The notes beneath the pieces are model-generated. The model made no database searches. It had not been told where the DNA came from and saw nothing but the letters and a program-made list of their open reading frames with translations. Of a stretch of DNA of 64,000 bases, positions 35,247 through 45,006 are shown one piece after another (within the stretch, counting starts at the first letter, position 1; the number at the start of each line of letters is the position of its first letter). The stretch is from an uncultured Bacteroidales bacterium. Lineage in GTDB: Bacteria > Bacteroidota > Bacteroidia > Bacteroidales > UBA932. The stretch is taken from NCBI GenBank assembly GCA_949296645.1, contig CASFPH010000005.1:1-64000 (forward strand), written 5' to 3'. Position numbers and translations under genes: made by a program.

Positions 35247-36860
35247 ATGATAAAAAAACACATTGTTCTGATCTCTCTGTTCGGAATATTTTCAAGCGCA
35301 TCTTTCGCACAATCCGCTCCGGACGGATATCCTCCGCTGAATCCTGAAAGTTGTACCAGCATTATGGTAGGAAAAAACGCATCTGCCGACGGCTCGGTAA
35401 TCACCAGTCACACATGTGACAGCAATTACCGTACATGGGTGGATGTCGTGGCTGCCATGACATATGACAGAGACACTACCACTACCATATGGTCAGGAAG
35501 GATGCATACCGAATACGTTGAAGGAAGAAGGGGCATGGAAGTAAAGGGCACTATTCCGGAAGTATCAAGCACATATCGTTTTCTTGACACATCATACCCC
35601 TGTCTGAATGAAGTGCAGCTCGGAATGGGAGAAACCACCATCACGGGAAGAAGGGCACTGGTGAACAAGAACGGAATGTTCATGATTGAGGAACTACAGA
35701 GAATAGCACTCCAGAGATGTTCCACTGCAAGACAGGCCATTACCCTTATGGGTGAACTCATTGAAAAATACGGGTACGGAGACTGGGGAGAATGCCTGAC
35801 AATTGCCGACAAGAATGAAGTATGGCATTTTGAAGTTTTCGGGGAAGGTCCGGACAAAATCGGAGGCGTTTGGGCCGCAGTCAGAATACCGGACGATCAC
35901 GTAGGTGTATCTGCGAACATACCTAGAATTTCCACTATTGACCTTAAGGACAAGGACAACTGCATGGCTTCAAAAAATGTATTCGAAGTTGCAAAAAAAA
36001 TGGGATTCTGGGACGGTAAAAAACCTTTCCGGTTTTGGGAAGCATACGGAGGCCCGAACTATTCCGGCAAACTGAAATCATTCAGCATCAGAGAATATTT
36101 CATATTGAACAAACTTGCCCCTTCACTCAACCTTTCATATGATGCTGAAGAACTGCCTTTAAGTGTAAAACCGGAGAACAAGGTATCCGTAACTGACGTA
36201 ATGGCTTTGTTGTCGGAAACTTACGAAGGAACAGAATACGATCCTCTCAAGAACCTGAAAGTGGAAGTCAAGGACAGGACAACCGGCAAAACTGACAGCA
36301 TAACAAGTCCTGCTGCACATCCGTGGATGAACAGCGACCTGAAAAAACTGATAAATACCGTAAAACCGGGAACAATAGAAAACAACAGACTGGTAGCCGT
36401 ACCACAGTGTGCGTATTCTACAGTTATCCAGTTAAGGAACTGGCTTCCGGATGCAGTAGGCGGCATCGTATGGCTTTCACTTGACAACCCTGCCCAAAGT
36501 CCGAGAATACCGGTATTCTGCGGAACCACCGATCTTCCTGCATGCTTCGACATATGCGGACAGCATCATTACAGAGAAGACTCTGCTCTATGGAGTTTCA
36601 GAAGGGCAAACAAACTCGCCACAATAAGATGGGGCGCCACGAAAGAAATGTTTGAAAAGGCAATAAACCATTTCACGGAAAAAGGACAGACGGAACTTCC
36701 TTTCGTAGAAAAAAGATATATGGAAATCCTTGAAAAGGATGGTGAGGAAAAGGCCCTTGAATTCCTTACAGGATATACATCAGATTTCGCGGGAGCTGCC
36801 ATCCAGAAATGGGAAGAAATGGGAGACGATATTTTCTGTACATACGGAAGATCTTTCTGA
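35247..36860 (+). CDS. Secreted C69-family dipeptidase
   Basis: The 537-residue product has a signal peptide (MIKKHIVLISLFGIFSSASFAQ). Cys36 follows in NPESCTSIMVGKNASADGS, the N-terminal nucleophile of C69 (PepD-type Ntn hydrolase) dipeptidases. The spacing implies a short propeptide that must be cut to free the Cys. Other family segments are SHTCDSNYRT, GWGECLTIADKNEVW-like GDWGECLTIADKNE, and ANIPRIS. It lies 33 nt after the MurU-like gene, and export suggests digestion of short peptides, perhaps from cell wall. Confidence 0.88.
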   Translation: MIKKHIVLISLFGIFSSASFAQSAPDGYPPLNPESCTSIMVGKNASADGSVITSHTCDSNYRTWVDVVAAMTYDRDTTTTIWSGRMHTEYVEGRRGMEVKGTIPEVSSTYRFLDTSYPCLNEVQLGMGETTITGRRALVNKNGMFMIEELQRIALQRCSTARQAITLMGELIEKYGYGDWGECLTIADKNEVWHFEVFGEGPDKIGGVWAAVRIPDDHVGVSANIPRISTIDLKDKDNCMASKNVFEVAKKMGFWDGKKPFRFWEAYGGPNYSGKLKSFSIREYFILNKLAPSLNLSYDAEELPLSVKPENKVSVTDVMALLSETYEGTEYDPLKNLKVEVKDRTTGKTDSITSPAAHPWMNSDLKKLINTVKPGTIENNRLVAVPQCAYSTVIQLRNWLPDAVGGIVWLSLDNPAQSPRIPVFCGTTDLPACFDICGQHHYREDSALWSFRRANKLATIRWGATKEMFEKAINHFTEKGQTELPFVEKRYMEILEKDGEEKALEFLTGYTSDFAGAAIQKWEEMGDDIFCTYGRSF

Positions 36861-36907
36861 AAAAATCCGAACGGACTTGAACCTAACCAACTTAAAATTA
36901 TAAATCC

Positions 36908-38080
36908 ATGAAAAAAGCAATATTGAGCTGCGCTCTTGCAATTGTTGTTACAAGCGCATTCGGACAAGGTTACAAATTCACTGAAGTTGTAAGTCTGCCT
37001 GCTACACCTGTAAAGAATCAGGCATCTACAGGTACGTGCTGGTGCTTCGCCACCACTTCATTCGTAGAATCCGAACTTCTGAGAATGGGAAAAGGCACAT
37101 ATGATCTGTCGGAAATGTATATTGTACGACAGAAATACCTGAACCAGATGGAAGACAACTATCTTCGCAGAGGTCGCGGCAACATAGGACAGGGAAGTCT
37201 GGCACACACCTTCATGAATGCTTACAGACAGGTAGGCATAATCCCTGAAGAAGCCTATTGCGGCATAAATTACGATTCCGAAAGGCACAGCCACGGCGAA
37301 CTGACAAGATACATAAAGGCTATCGCAGGAATCGGAGTGGAAATGAAAAAACGCACTCCAGAATACTATGAAATGATAGACAACATGTTCGATACTTTCC
37401 TGGGCAAGATTCCTGAAAAGTTCACATATAACGGAAAGGAATATACGGCAGAATCTTTCACTGAATCTCTCGGCATAAATCCTGACGACTATATTGAAAT
37501 AACAAGTTTCACCCATCATCCTTACTACCAGCTCATCGACGTTGAAGTTCCTGACAACTGGGAACATCAGAAAATGTACAATCTGCCTTTGGACGAACTT
37601 ATTCAGGTAATGGATTATGCATTACAGAACGGTTATACCCTATGCTGGGACGGTGACGTAAGCGAAAAGGGATTCTCTCACAAGAACGGGGTTGCCATAA
37701 ACCCTCAGATAGAAGAAGTCGAAGACCTTTCGGACACCGACTTCGCGAGATTCCAGAAACTTACACCTGCAGAAAGGCAGGAAGAAGCCTTCAAATTCGA
37801 ATATCCTGTTCCTGAAATAGATGTTACTCCTGAAATCCGTCAGGCCGGCTACGAGGCATTCGTAACCACAGATGACCACCTGATGCATATAACCGGTATC
37901 GTAAAAGACCAGAACGGAACTAAATACTATATCACCAAAAATTCATGGGGAACTGACAGAAACAGCTTCGGAGGCTACCTGAACATGTCGGAAAGCTATG
38001 TAAAGGCAAAAACCATCTCCATAATGGTTCACAAGGATGCACTTCCAAAGGATATCAAGAAGAAACTCAACATAAAATAA
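36908..38080 (+). CDS. Secreted C1-family peptidase (PepC/bleomycin hydrolase-like)
   Basis: The 390-residue product has a signal peptide ending at TSAFG. Catalytic residues are in place: Gln38, Cys44 in the TGTCWCFATTSF motif, His in HLMHITG (near residue 325) and Asn in ITKNSWG. The papain-like fold is of the bleomycin hydrolase/aminopeptidase C type, but it is exported rather than cytoplasmic. It follows the C69 dipeptidase by 47 nt and is likely in the same operon. Confidence 0.9.
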   Translation: MKKAILSCALAIVVTSAFGQGYKFTEVVSLPATPVKNQASTGTCWCFATTSFVESELLRMGKGTYDLSEMYIVRQKYLNQMEDNYLRRGRGNIGQGSLAHTFMNAYRQVGIIPEEAYCGINYDSERHSHGELTRYIKAIAGIGVEMKKRTPEYYEMIDNMFDTFLGKIPEKFTYNGKEYTAESFTESLGINPDDYIEITSFTHHPYYQLIDVEVPDNWEHQKMYNLPLDELIQVMDYALQNGYTLCWDGDVSEKGFSHKNGVAINPQIEEVEDLSDTDFARFQKLTPAERQEEAFKFEYPVPEIDVTPEIRQAGYEAFVTTDDHLMHITGIVKDQNGTKYYITKNSWGTDRNSFGGYLNMSESYVKAKTISIMVHKDALPKDIKKKLNIK

Positions 38081-38110
38081 AAGGATAATCACCCGATATC
38101 CGACAATAAC

Positions 38111-38148
38111 AGGCTGTACCGCATACTGCGATGCAGCCTTAATTTTAT
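38111..38148 (+). terminator. Probable terminator of the kinase/peptidase operon
   Basis: AGGCTG (38111-38116) and CAGCCT (38134-38139) enclose a second CGCA/TGCG pairing, and TTAATTTTAT follows. The remaining sequence to 38270 holds no gene that I can see. Confidence 0.5.
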
Positions 38149-38270
38149 CAGCAAGCTAAATTTATATTTTACTGAAAATCAACAAAGTACCGTAAAACTG
38201 CAAACAGACTCGACCGCGCCCGCAAAAGAAAAAATTAACTGGTTCAAGCAGAGAGTTCCCGCGGACTCGT

Positions 38271-39326
38271 TTAATGTATACCAGATTGTTTCAATGCATT
38301 TGAAAAATATTCGCCTCCGGAGATTTTTCTCTCCACTGTCAGGACGTTTTTTCTCATTTCTTCATATTTATCATCCGTAATACCGGAAAGCACCGACGGT
38401 AAGTCGGCCAGAGAATCCACACATATTCCGATACCGTTGTCAGCAACGAATCCGGCCATGGCCGCTCCGCTCCAGATAATAAGAGGAATTCCGCATTTTA
38501 TATAAAGCGAAACCTTATGAGGAGTATTGATTGCAAGATATTCTCCGAAATCACCGCTGCATGTATCCACCGAATCCCCATCCCATACAAGGCCGTAATC
38601 ACCATCAGCCCCTGATATAAGTTCTTCAGAATCAACAAAGCCCTTATATGAAAACAACTGACGGTTAGTAATTGCATTCATGTCGAAACCGCTACCGTAA
38701 AGACTTACAATGAAACGTCCGTCTATTACATTTTCCAAATCATACAGGAATGCATTTTTCCTGCGGTTGAGAGCACCTGCATAAACTATCGAAAACCTGT
38801 CCCTGCATCTGTTCCGTTGCCCGGGACACCTTTTTCCGGAAAGATAGTCAAACACTCCCAGTTCATGCATTACGACATTGCAACCGTTTTTCTTCAACCA
38901 TGCACTCATTTTTTCATTTCCCGTAATGATGACATCCGCCCTGCTTATTTTTCGTATTTCCTGACCTACAGACATATGTTTAACCCTTAACGAATTCAGA
39001 TCATGTATAAACACGATGCACCTGGCGCCCTTTATTCTGGAAACGGCACAAAGAAATGTAAAGAACTTGCTCAACGGATACTGGAGAACAAGATTATCTC
39101 CTTTTCCGAGTTTGAATGAAGCCTTCAGTACACCATAAAGGTTCAACAAAAAAGATTTCACTGAATTGCGGCAAAGTGTTCTCCTTATTCCTATATTAAC
39201 GAATCCCAATCCGTCCATGATGGTTTCAATATCAGCACGGGCCTTGCTTCCGGCGCCGGTGAAACCTTTGTAGCATCTGGACAAATAACAATTGCGTACG
39301 CGTCCATGTACTTGCATATTATTCAT
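38271..39326 (-). CDS. Glycosyltransferase, galactofuranosyltransferase-like
   Basis: The 351-residue cytoplasmic protein looks like a GT-B glycosyltransferase. Visible features are VFIHDLNSLR near residue 115, ADVIITGNEKMSAWLKKNG, FSIVYAGALNRRKNAFL near residue 190, and the C-terminal NTPHKVSLYIKCGIPLIIW, a sugar-nucleotide-site segment seen in beta-1,6-galactofuranosyltransferases. The acceptor is unknown. The ATG at 39326 is chosen, since the frame opens at a TTG that lies next to the -7 box. It stands apart from the other polysaccharide genes at 53.7-57.1 kb. Confidence 0.78.
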   Translation of the reverse strand: MNNMQVHGRVRNCYLSRCYKGFTGAGSKARADIETIMDGLGFVNIGIRRTLCRNSVKSFLLNLYGVLKASFKLGKGDNLVLQYPLSKFFTFLCAVSRIKGARCIVFIHDLNSLRVKHMSVGQEIRKISRADVIITGNEKMSAWLKKNGCNVVMHELGVFDYLSGKRCPGQRNRCRDRFSIVYAGALNRRKNAFLYDLENVIDGRFIVSLYGSGFDMNAITNRQLFSYKGFVDSEELISGADGDYGLVWDGDSVDTCSGDFGEYLAINTPHKVSLYIKCGIPLIIWSGAAMAGFVADNGIGICVDSLADLPSVLSGITDDKYEEMRKNVLTVERKISGGEYFSNALKQSGIH

Positions 39327-39364
39327 TTTCACTGTAAAAAATCGTTTCAAGTTCAATTAGAAAA

Positions 39365-39372
39365 CAAAAATA
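39365..39372 (-). promoter_or_regulatory. -7 promoter box for the glycosyltransferase gene
   Basis: On the minus strand TATTTTTG matches TAnnTTTG, 38 nt before the ATG at 39326. It rules out the upstream TTG at 39356 as a likely start. Confidence 0.5.
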
Positions 39373-39461
39373 ATAAAATCCGGTACTTATAATGAATTTG
39401 AATGTTTCGCCGGGAGAAAATTTTTTTAACTTTAATGAAATTTTAACCTGACACTGACTTT

Positions 39462-39551
39462 ATGAAACAACTTGCCTGTATTATTGCAGCGGCAGCCATA
39501 TTCATTATGCTCGTCATCGCCACTGCCTCAGTCCGACAGTCCTTGCCGTGA
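39462..39551 (+). CDS. Possible 29-residue membrane microprotein
   Basis: ATG at 39462 opens a 29-codon frame ending in TGA. The peptide has a basic start (MKQLAC), a hydrophobic stretch of about 18 residues (IIAAAAIFIMLVIATASV) and a polar tail (RQSLP). That is the layout of a small single-pass membrane peptide or a short leader. It lies in the otherwise empty 300-bp gap between two divergent genes. No clear promoter or strong ribosome site was found, so it may be chance. Confidence 0.3.
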   Translation: MKQLACIIAAAAIFIMLVIATASVRQSLP

Positions 39552-39655
39552 GAAACAACCTTCAAAGAAAAACAGGATGCATCCAGATATTCATTTCAGA
39601 ACTTGCATAAAGTGCAATGGATAATAAGAGAATACCGTTAAAACCAGATATGATC

Positions 39656-40684
39656 ATGAAAACAAAACTGTCAACACTCAGTGCAGTTTCAGCGCTTATG
39701 ATGCTGAACTGCGGATGTTCCGGCAACAGCAACAGCATCGGAACCAACGATCCGGAAAGGGAATATGTTATTTTAGTTCACGGAGGAGCAGGGGAAATGG
39801 GCGGACTTGCAAAAGACCCTGAAAAGTCCGCGGCCTACTACACTGCACTCGATTCGGCTCTTGTAATCGGAGCGGAAATCCTTGACAAAGGAGGGAACGG
39901 AACTGATGCAGTCAGGGCAGTGATCAGATATTTCGAAGGCAATCCCCTCTTCAATGCCGGAGTCGGGGCCACAATATCGGCTGAAGGATATTTTGAGCTA
40001 GACGCGGCCATTATGGAAGGCAAAGACCTCTCTGCAGGAGCCGTTGCAGGAGTAAGACACATAAAAAATCCCATAGAAGCCGCATACGCTGTCAAGACAA
40101 AGACAGCCCACGTAATGCTAAGCGGTGAAGGTGCGGAACGTTTTGCCGAATCAGAAGGGCTCGAAATGGTGGACGACAACACTTATTTCGCTACACCGAA
40201 AACAATGAAATGGGTAGATGAATTCAAAAAGGCAAGCAAGAAAAACGGGACAGTAGGATGCGTAGTACTCGACAAAAACGGCAATCTTACTGCAGGCACC
40301 AGTACCGGAGGAATGTTCAAAAAACGTTGGGGCAGAATCGGCGACTGCCCTGTAATAGGAGCGGGGACATATGCTGACAATGAAAGTTGCGCCGTATCAT
40401 GCACAGGTCATGGAGAATATTTCATACGCCATTCAGTAGCATTCAATCTGTGTGCACGCTACAAATTCCTGAAAGAAGACATCAAAACCGCTTCCGAGCA
40501 TATCATATTCAACGAACTTAACAGAGAAGCAGGAAACGGAGGTCTGATAGCCGTGGATAAATACGGTAATTTTGCCATGCCTTTCAACTGCAGCGGAATG
40601 TACAGAGGATACCTATATAAGGAAAAAGCCACAGGAACAGTAAAAAAAGGCTACGGTATAGACAGTACGATGATTGAAAAATAG
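39656..40684 (+). CDS. Isoaspartyl peptidase/L-asparaginase, T2 family lipoprotein
   Basis: The 342-residue Ntn hydrolase has ILVHGGAGEMG near the start of the mature part, GNGTDAV, NAGVGATISAEGYFELDAAIM and the autocleavage site GTVGCVVLDKNGNLTAGTSTGG, where the Thr of GTVG becomes the nucleophile. It would hydrolyse isoaspartyl dipeptides or asparagine. Cysteines in MMLNCGCSG suggest a lipoprotein signal, so the enzyme is exported. Met start at 39656 gives the best signal; ATGs at 39617 and 39650 are also in frame. A terminator follows. Confidence 0.88.
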   Translation: MKTKLSTLSAVSALMMLNCGCSGNSNSIGTNDPEREYVILVHGGAGEMGGLAKDPEKSAAYYTALDSALVIGAEILDKGGNGTDAVRAVIRYFEGNPLFNAGVGATISAEGYFELDAAIMEGKDLSAGAVAGVRHIKNPIEAAYAVKTKTAHVMLSGEGAERFAESEGLEMVDDNTYFATPKTMKWVDEFKKASKKNGTVGCVVLDKNGNLTAGTSTGGMFKKRWGRIGDCPVIGAGTYADNESCAVSCTGHGEYFIRHSVAFNLCARYKFLKEDIKTASEHIIFNELNREAGNGGLIAVDKYGNFAMPFNCSGMYRGYLYKEKATGTVKKGYGIDSTMIEK

Positions 40685-40702
40685 ATATAAGTACTGAAGG
40701 AC

Positions 40703-40745
40703 AAAAAAGGGGCTGCATCAAAAAAAATTCTGACGCAGCCCTTTT
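40703..40745. terminator. Bidirectional terminator
   Basis: GGGCTGC (40710-40716) pairs with GCAGCCC (40735-40741). Four T follow on the plus strand, and six T follow on the minus strand, so it can end both the asparaginase transcript and the glycogen operon. Confidence 0.8.
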
Positions 40746-40775
40746 AAGGTGCGTCAGAATATGTGAGGTACCACA

Positions 40776-43700
40776 TTATACCCACTTCACAAGAGCGAAG
40801 TCCTGCCTGTGAGGGAGCAGAGAATTCTTAGGGAAAATTCTTATGCCCAACAGAAAGGCACCCGGACTGCTCGGAGTGACTTCCAGAGAATATACGGACT
40901 TTCCTTCGGCACACGAAATCGGCTGGAACTCATGAGTGGAAACTACTTCAACCCTGTTATCCTTCTTTTGGGAAACAACAAGTTCCACACCTATGTCGTC
41001 AATCGACAACACTCCTGTATCCAGCTTTATTTCAGCCTTGTAGGATTTGCCCATTGATATGTCATGACGGGATTTGTCAGGAAGTGTAATGGTCTCCACC
41101 TTCACATCCTCCCAGCTTCTCGTAACCCTGTTCTTCCATTCAGATATTTCTATTGCCATGGCATATGAATTTTCCTTCAGTTTTGCGGATCTTCTTGCCA
41201 TAGGTACGTAGAACTTGTCCTCATAATCATTCATCATTCTGTTCGACGTATAATCGCATGCTACTTTGGCAATGGTATTTTTAATATATGCCGTCCATTC
41301 AGACGAATGTCCGTTTTCGGACCTTCCGGAATAAAAAGCAGGAACTATCTCATCTTCAAGTATATTGTATATAACTTCAGCATCAAGTTCATTCTGGTAA
41401 TCCTGATTTTCATACGCACGTTCCTTAGGCAATGCCCAACCTGCACCAGGTCTGTAGCCCTCAACCCACCATCCGTCAAGTACGCTGAAATGCATTACTC
41501 CGTTCATGGCAGCTTTCTGTCCGCTCGTACCGGACGCTTCCAGAGGTCTTGTAGGAGTATTCATCCACACATCCACACCCTGCACCATATGCCTGGCAAG
41601 ATCCATGTCATAATTCGGAAGGAAAAGTATCTTTCCTATGAATTGAGGATACTTTGAGATTTCGACTATCCGTTTGATAAGATCCTGACCCGCTTTGTCT
41701 GCAGGATGCGCCTTGCCTGCAAATATGAACTGGACCGGTCTGTCGGGATTGTTCACTATCGCTGCAAGTCTGTCCAGATTGCTGAACAGCAAATGGGCCC
41801 TTTTATAAGTTGCAAAACGCCTTGCAAAACCGATTGTAAGAATATCATCCCTGAGCGTATCTTCAATCTGTACGATCTGACGCGGTGCAAAATACGGGAT
41901 TTTTTCGTTTGAAAGCCTGTACTTGATATAATCAATCAGCTGTTTCCTCAAAAGATTTCTTATATCATGAATCCTGCGGTCAGGTATCCTGTATATACCT
42001 TCAAAACATGATTTATCGTAATGATGCGTTTTGAAATCCTCGCCGAACACTTCAGCCTCCACCCGTTTCCATTCAGGAGCCGTCCATGTAGGATGATGTA
42101 CACCGTTGGTCACATAACTCACATGGAGTTCCTCCGGCATATACCCGGGCCACATGTCTTTGAATATACCACGGCTGACTTCACCATGAAGCATGCTCAC
42201 GCCGTTGACTTCCTGCGAAAGACTGGCGGCAAGAAAACTCATCGAGAACTTCTCCCCACGGTCCGTCGCATTTATTTTACCGAGGGCCATAAGCTGTTCC
42301 CACGATATTTTCATACGGCCAGGCAGATATGAAAGATAACCTCTCAACATATCTTCATCGAAAGCATCATGCCCGGCAGGAACAGGTGTATGCGTAGTGA
42401 ATAGAGAAGACGCCCTGACTACTTCCATCGCTTCGGGGAATGACAGATGTTCATTTTCCACATACTCCAGAAGTCTTTCGAGACCGATAAATGCCGCATG
42501 TCCCTCATTACAATGATATACGTCCGCATCTATGCCGAGTTTTCTCAATGCCTGTATGCCGCCGAATCCAAGAAGAATTTCCTGCTTAAGTCTGTTTTCC
42601 CAGTCTCCGCCATACAGGAAATGCGTAATTGACCTGTCTTCGTCACGGTTCGCTTCAAAATCCGTATCCAGAAGATAAAGCTGCGCCCTGCCGATATCCA
42701 CCCTCCATACATGGGCATACAGTGTACGGCCAGGGAACGGAAGCGACAATGTAAGCCAATCGCCGTTTTCGTCCCTTACCTGAGTTACCGGAATCTTTGA
42801 AAAATCCTGAGCTTCATAATCGGCTTCCTGTGCTCCTGTTGCGGAAAACTTCTGATTGAAATACCCATATCTGTAAAGAAGTCCGACACCGGTAATATTG
42901 ACACGTTTGTCGCTGGCTTCCTTCATATAGTCACCGGCAAGAACTCCCAATCCACCCGAATAAATCTTCAGAGATGAATGGAGCCCGTATTCCATACTGA
43001 AATATGCAACTGAAGGGGACTTTCCGGAAAAGTCCGCAGGCTTCATGTATTCCTTGAACTTCTCATAAACCGCATGCAGACGCGCCATAAAGTCAGGATC
43101 AGCCTCAAGTTCCCTGTAACGGTTCAGGGAAATTCCGTCAAGCATTACTATAGGGTTATTTGCAGAAACTCTCCATTGTTCGGGATCCACGCTTCTGAAC
43201 AAATCCACTGCCTCTTCATTCCAGCTCCACCACAGATTCTGGGAAAGCTTTTCAAGAGCGGACAAACTTTCCGGGATGGATCTGTGGACAGTAAATCCTG
43301 TCCAGTTAGGAGTACTTGTAACATTCTTACGCTCTATTGACACCCATTCCCCGGCAGGCAATACAGGTTGCGACTCCATTCTGTCGCCTACCTTCGTCAA
43401 TGCTATCCTGTAGGCCTCATTATAATAAGTGACAAGATTTTTCCACAATGCGATGGAAGAAATGCGGCCTGCATTCTCCCGTACAGCCTTGTATGATTTT
43501 TTATCGAGGGAAGCTATCCGGATAATGTTTTCGGCTATCTTCTCCGCCACTGCATCGCCGTCACTGTCCTTCCTTTCAATAACGGAAATACCGGGATGCG
43601 CCTCTGCACAATGTGTATCCACCCATCTGCCGAAACCGGCGAGAGTAGTCGTTATGGTCGGCACCTTAAATGCGAGACTCTCAAGCGGAGTATACCCCCA

Positions 43701-44999
43701 AGGCTCATAATATGAAGGGAATACGGTCAGATCCATTCCTATCAGAAGATCATAGTAGGTCATATTGAACACTCCGTCGTTTCCATTCAGATAACTCGGC
43801 ACGAACACGACCTTCACTCTGTTGTCCTCTCCATTTACAAGCGATTTTTCAGAGAGCCGCTTCAAAACCGGATCATTCCACGGATCACAAAGTTCATGAG
43901 TTGAGTACCTGTTTTCTTCAGGATTTCGGCTGACACCCTTGATGCCTGCGGGAACCATTATGAAAGCAAGCACCTCACGTTCATTCCTGCTGTCGGAATC
44001 AAGACATGACAAAGCATCTATAAATACGTCGATTCCCTTGTTCCTGAACTCATAACGACCGCTTGTAGCAACAATCAGAGCATTATCGGAAACTTTTCTG
44101 CCCAACACATTTTCCGCTACTTCAAACATTTTAGCCCTTGCTTCCTTCCTCTTCTGCTCGAAAACATCCTTTTCAGGCACGAATCCGTTCTCGAATCCGT
44201 TAGGTGTTACCATATCGACCTGTTTGCCGAGAAAATGCGAACATTCTTCTGCCGTTATCTCGCTTACAGTAGTGAAACAGTCGGCATACTCGGCTGCCTT
44301 GCATTCCAGAGAATGCTTTGACACGACATTGAATCTGTGGGCAGCTTCGTTAGGGTTGTAATTTCCTATCTGATCATACAGGCCGAGACCGTTTCCGGCT
44401 ATACAGCGTCCAAGAACCGTAGCATGCGTGGTAAACACGCAACCTGCCTGAGGAAGCGAATCTCTCAGATAAAGCAGGCCGCTTCCGGTCATCCACTCAT
44501 GGAACTGGGCAAGAACACTTGATCTGGCAGTCAGATTGAACTTTACAAAACTTTCTATGACCTTGCCTGCCGCATAACCGAACAGTACAGGTTCTATATA
44601 ATCCCATTGGCCGGTAAGCGAATCAAGCCTGAATTTTTCCCAAAAGGACGCCAGTATCTGATCCTTTTTAGGAATAAACACAGTGAAATCCACCAGAATC
44701 ACTATAGGATTCCCGGCAATGTTCCAATGACCTGTCTTGACCCTCAGACCCTCCCTGGCAACCTTGGAACGCCATGAACTGAACAGATGCGTGTCTTCCG
44801 TAAATTCCGGATTCGGTTCATTGTAACGCCATATATCGGGGCCTATCAGTATATGATTGTTATTGAATTCTCGCATCATACTCAAAGCCTTGGTAGAGAC
44901 TACGGTATGAATGCCGCCAACCTTGTTGCATACTTCCCAGCTCACTTCAAACAGATAAGCAGGGGAAACCGCCTCTTTTTCCTTTTTTACATTATCCAT
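40776..44999 (-). CDS. Glycogen synthase (GT3-like)-alpha-glucan phosphorylase fusion
   Basis: This 1407-residue protein joins two enzymes of glycogen metabolism. Residues 1-560 match GT3 glycogen synthase: LFEVSWEVCNKVGGIHTVV at the start, and EPWGYTPLE (Glu432, Glu440) as the retaining-transferase motif. From about residue 575 an alpha-glucan phosphorylase of the short (TIGR02094-like) type follows: SQNLWWSWN, YFSMEYGLH, and TSGQKAAMNGVMHFSVLDGWW with the pyridoxal-phosphate lysine at Lys1162. No stop or frameshift separates the parts. It is the last gene of the glycogen operon, 7 nt after GH57. The chain would thus both add glucose (probably from UDP-glucose) and remove it as glucose-1-phosphate. 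Confidence 0.92.
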   Translation of the reverse strand: MDNVKKEKEAVSPAYLFEVSWEVCNKVGGIHTVVSTKALSMMREFNNNHILIGPDIWRYNEPNPEFTEDTHLFSSWRSKVAREGLRVKTGHWNIAGNPIVILVDFTVFIPKKDQILASFWEKFRLDSLTGQWDYIEPVLFGYAAGKVIESFVKFNLTARSSVLAQFHEWMTGSGLLYLRDSLPQAGCVFTTHATVLGRCIAGNGLGLYDQIGNYNPNEAAHRFNVVSKHSLECKAAEYADCFTTVSEITAEECSHFLGKQVDMVTPNGFENGFVPEKDVFEQKRKEARAKMFEVAENVLGRKVSDNALIVATSGRYEFRNKGIDVFIDALSCLDSDSRNEREVLAFIMVPAGIKGVSRNPEENRYSTHELCDPWNDPVLKRLSEKSLVNGEDNRVKVVFVPSYLNGNDGVFNMTYYDLLIGMDLTVFPSYYEPWGYTPLESLAFKVPTITTTLAGFGRWVDTHCAEAHPGISVIERKDSDGDAVAEKIAENIIRIASLDKKSYKAVRENAGRISSIALWKNLVTYYNEAYRIALTKVGDRMESQPVLPAGEWVSIERKNVTSTPNWTGFTVHRSIPESLSALEKLSQNLWWSWNEEAVDLFRSVDPEQWRVSANNPIVMLDGISLNRYRELEADPDFMARLHAVYEKFKEYMKPADFSGKSPSVAYFSMEYGLHSSLKIYSGGLGVLAGDYMKEASDKRVNITGVGLLYRYGYFNQKFSATGAQEADYEAQDFSKIPVTQVRDENGDWLTLSLPFPGRTLYAHVWRVDIGRAQLYLLDTDFEANRDEDRSITHFLYGGDWENRLKQEILLGFGGIQALRKLGIDADVYHCNEGHAAFIGLERLLEYVENEHLSFPEAMEVVRASSLFTTHTPVPAGHDAFDEDMLRGYLSYLPGRMKISWEQLMALGKINATDRGEKFSMSFLAASLSQEVNGVSMLHGEVSRGIFKDMWPGYMPEELHVSYVTNGVHHPTWTAPEWKRVEAEVFGEDFKTHHYDKSCFEGIYRIPDRRIHDIRNLLRKQLIDYIKYRLSNEKIPYFAPRQIVQIEDTLRDDILTIGFARRFATYKRAHLLFSNLDRLAAIVNNPDRPVQFIFAGKAHPADKAGQDLIKRIVEISKYPQFIGKILFLPNYDMDLARHMVQGVDVWMNTPTRPLEASGTSGQKAAMNGVMHFSVLDGWWVEGYRPGAGWALPKERAYENQDYQNELDAEVIYNILEDEIVPAFYSGRSENGHSSEWTAYIKNTIAKVACDYTSNRMMNDYEDKFYVPMARRSAKLKENSYAMAIEISEWKNRVTRSWEDVKVETITLPDKSRHDISMGKSYKAEIKLDTGVLSIDDIGVELVVSQKKDNRVEVVSTHEFQPISCAEGKSVYSLEVTPSSPGAFLLGIRIFPKNSLLPHRQDFALVKWV

Positions 45000-45006
45000 A
45001 AATATA

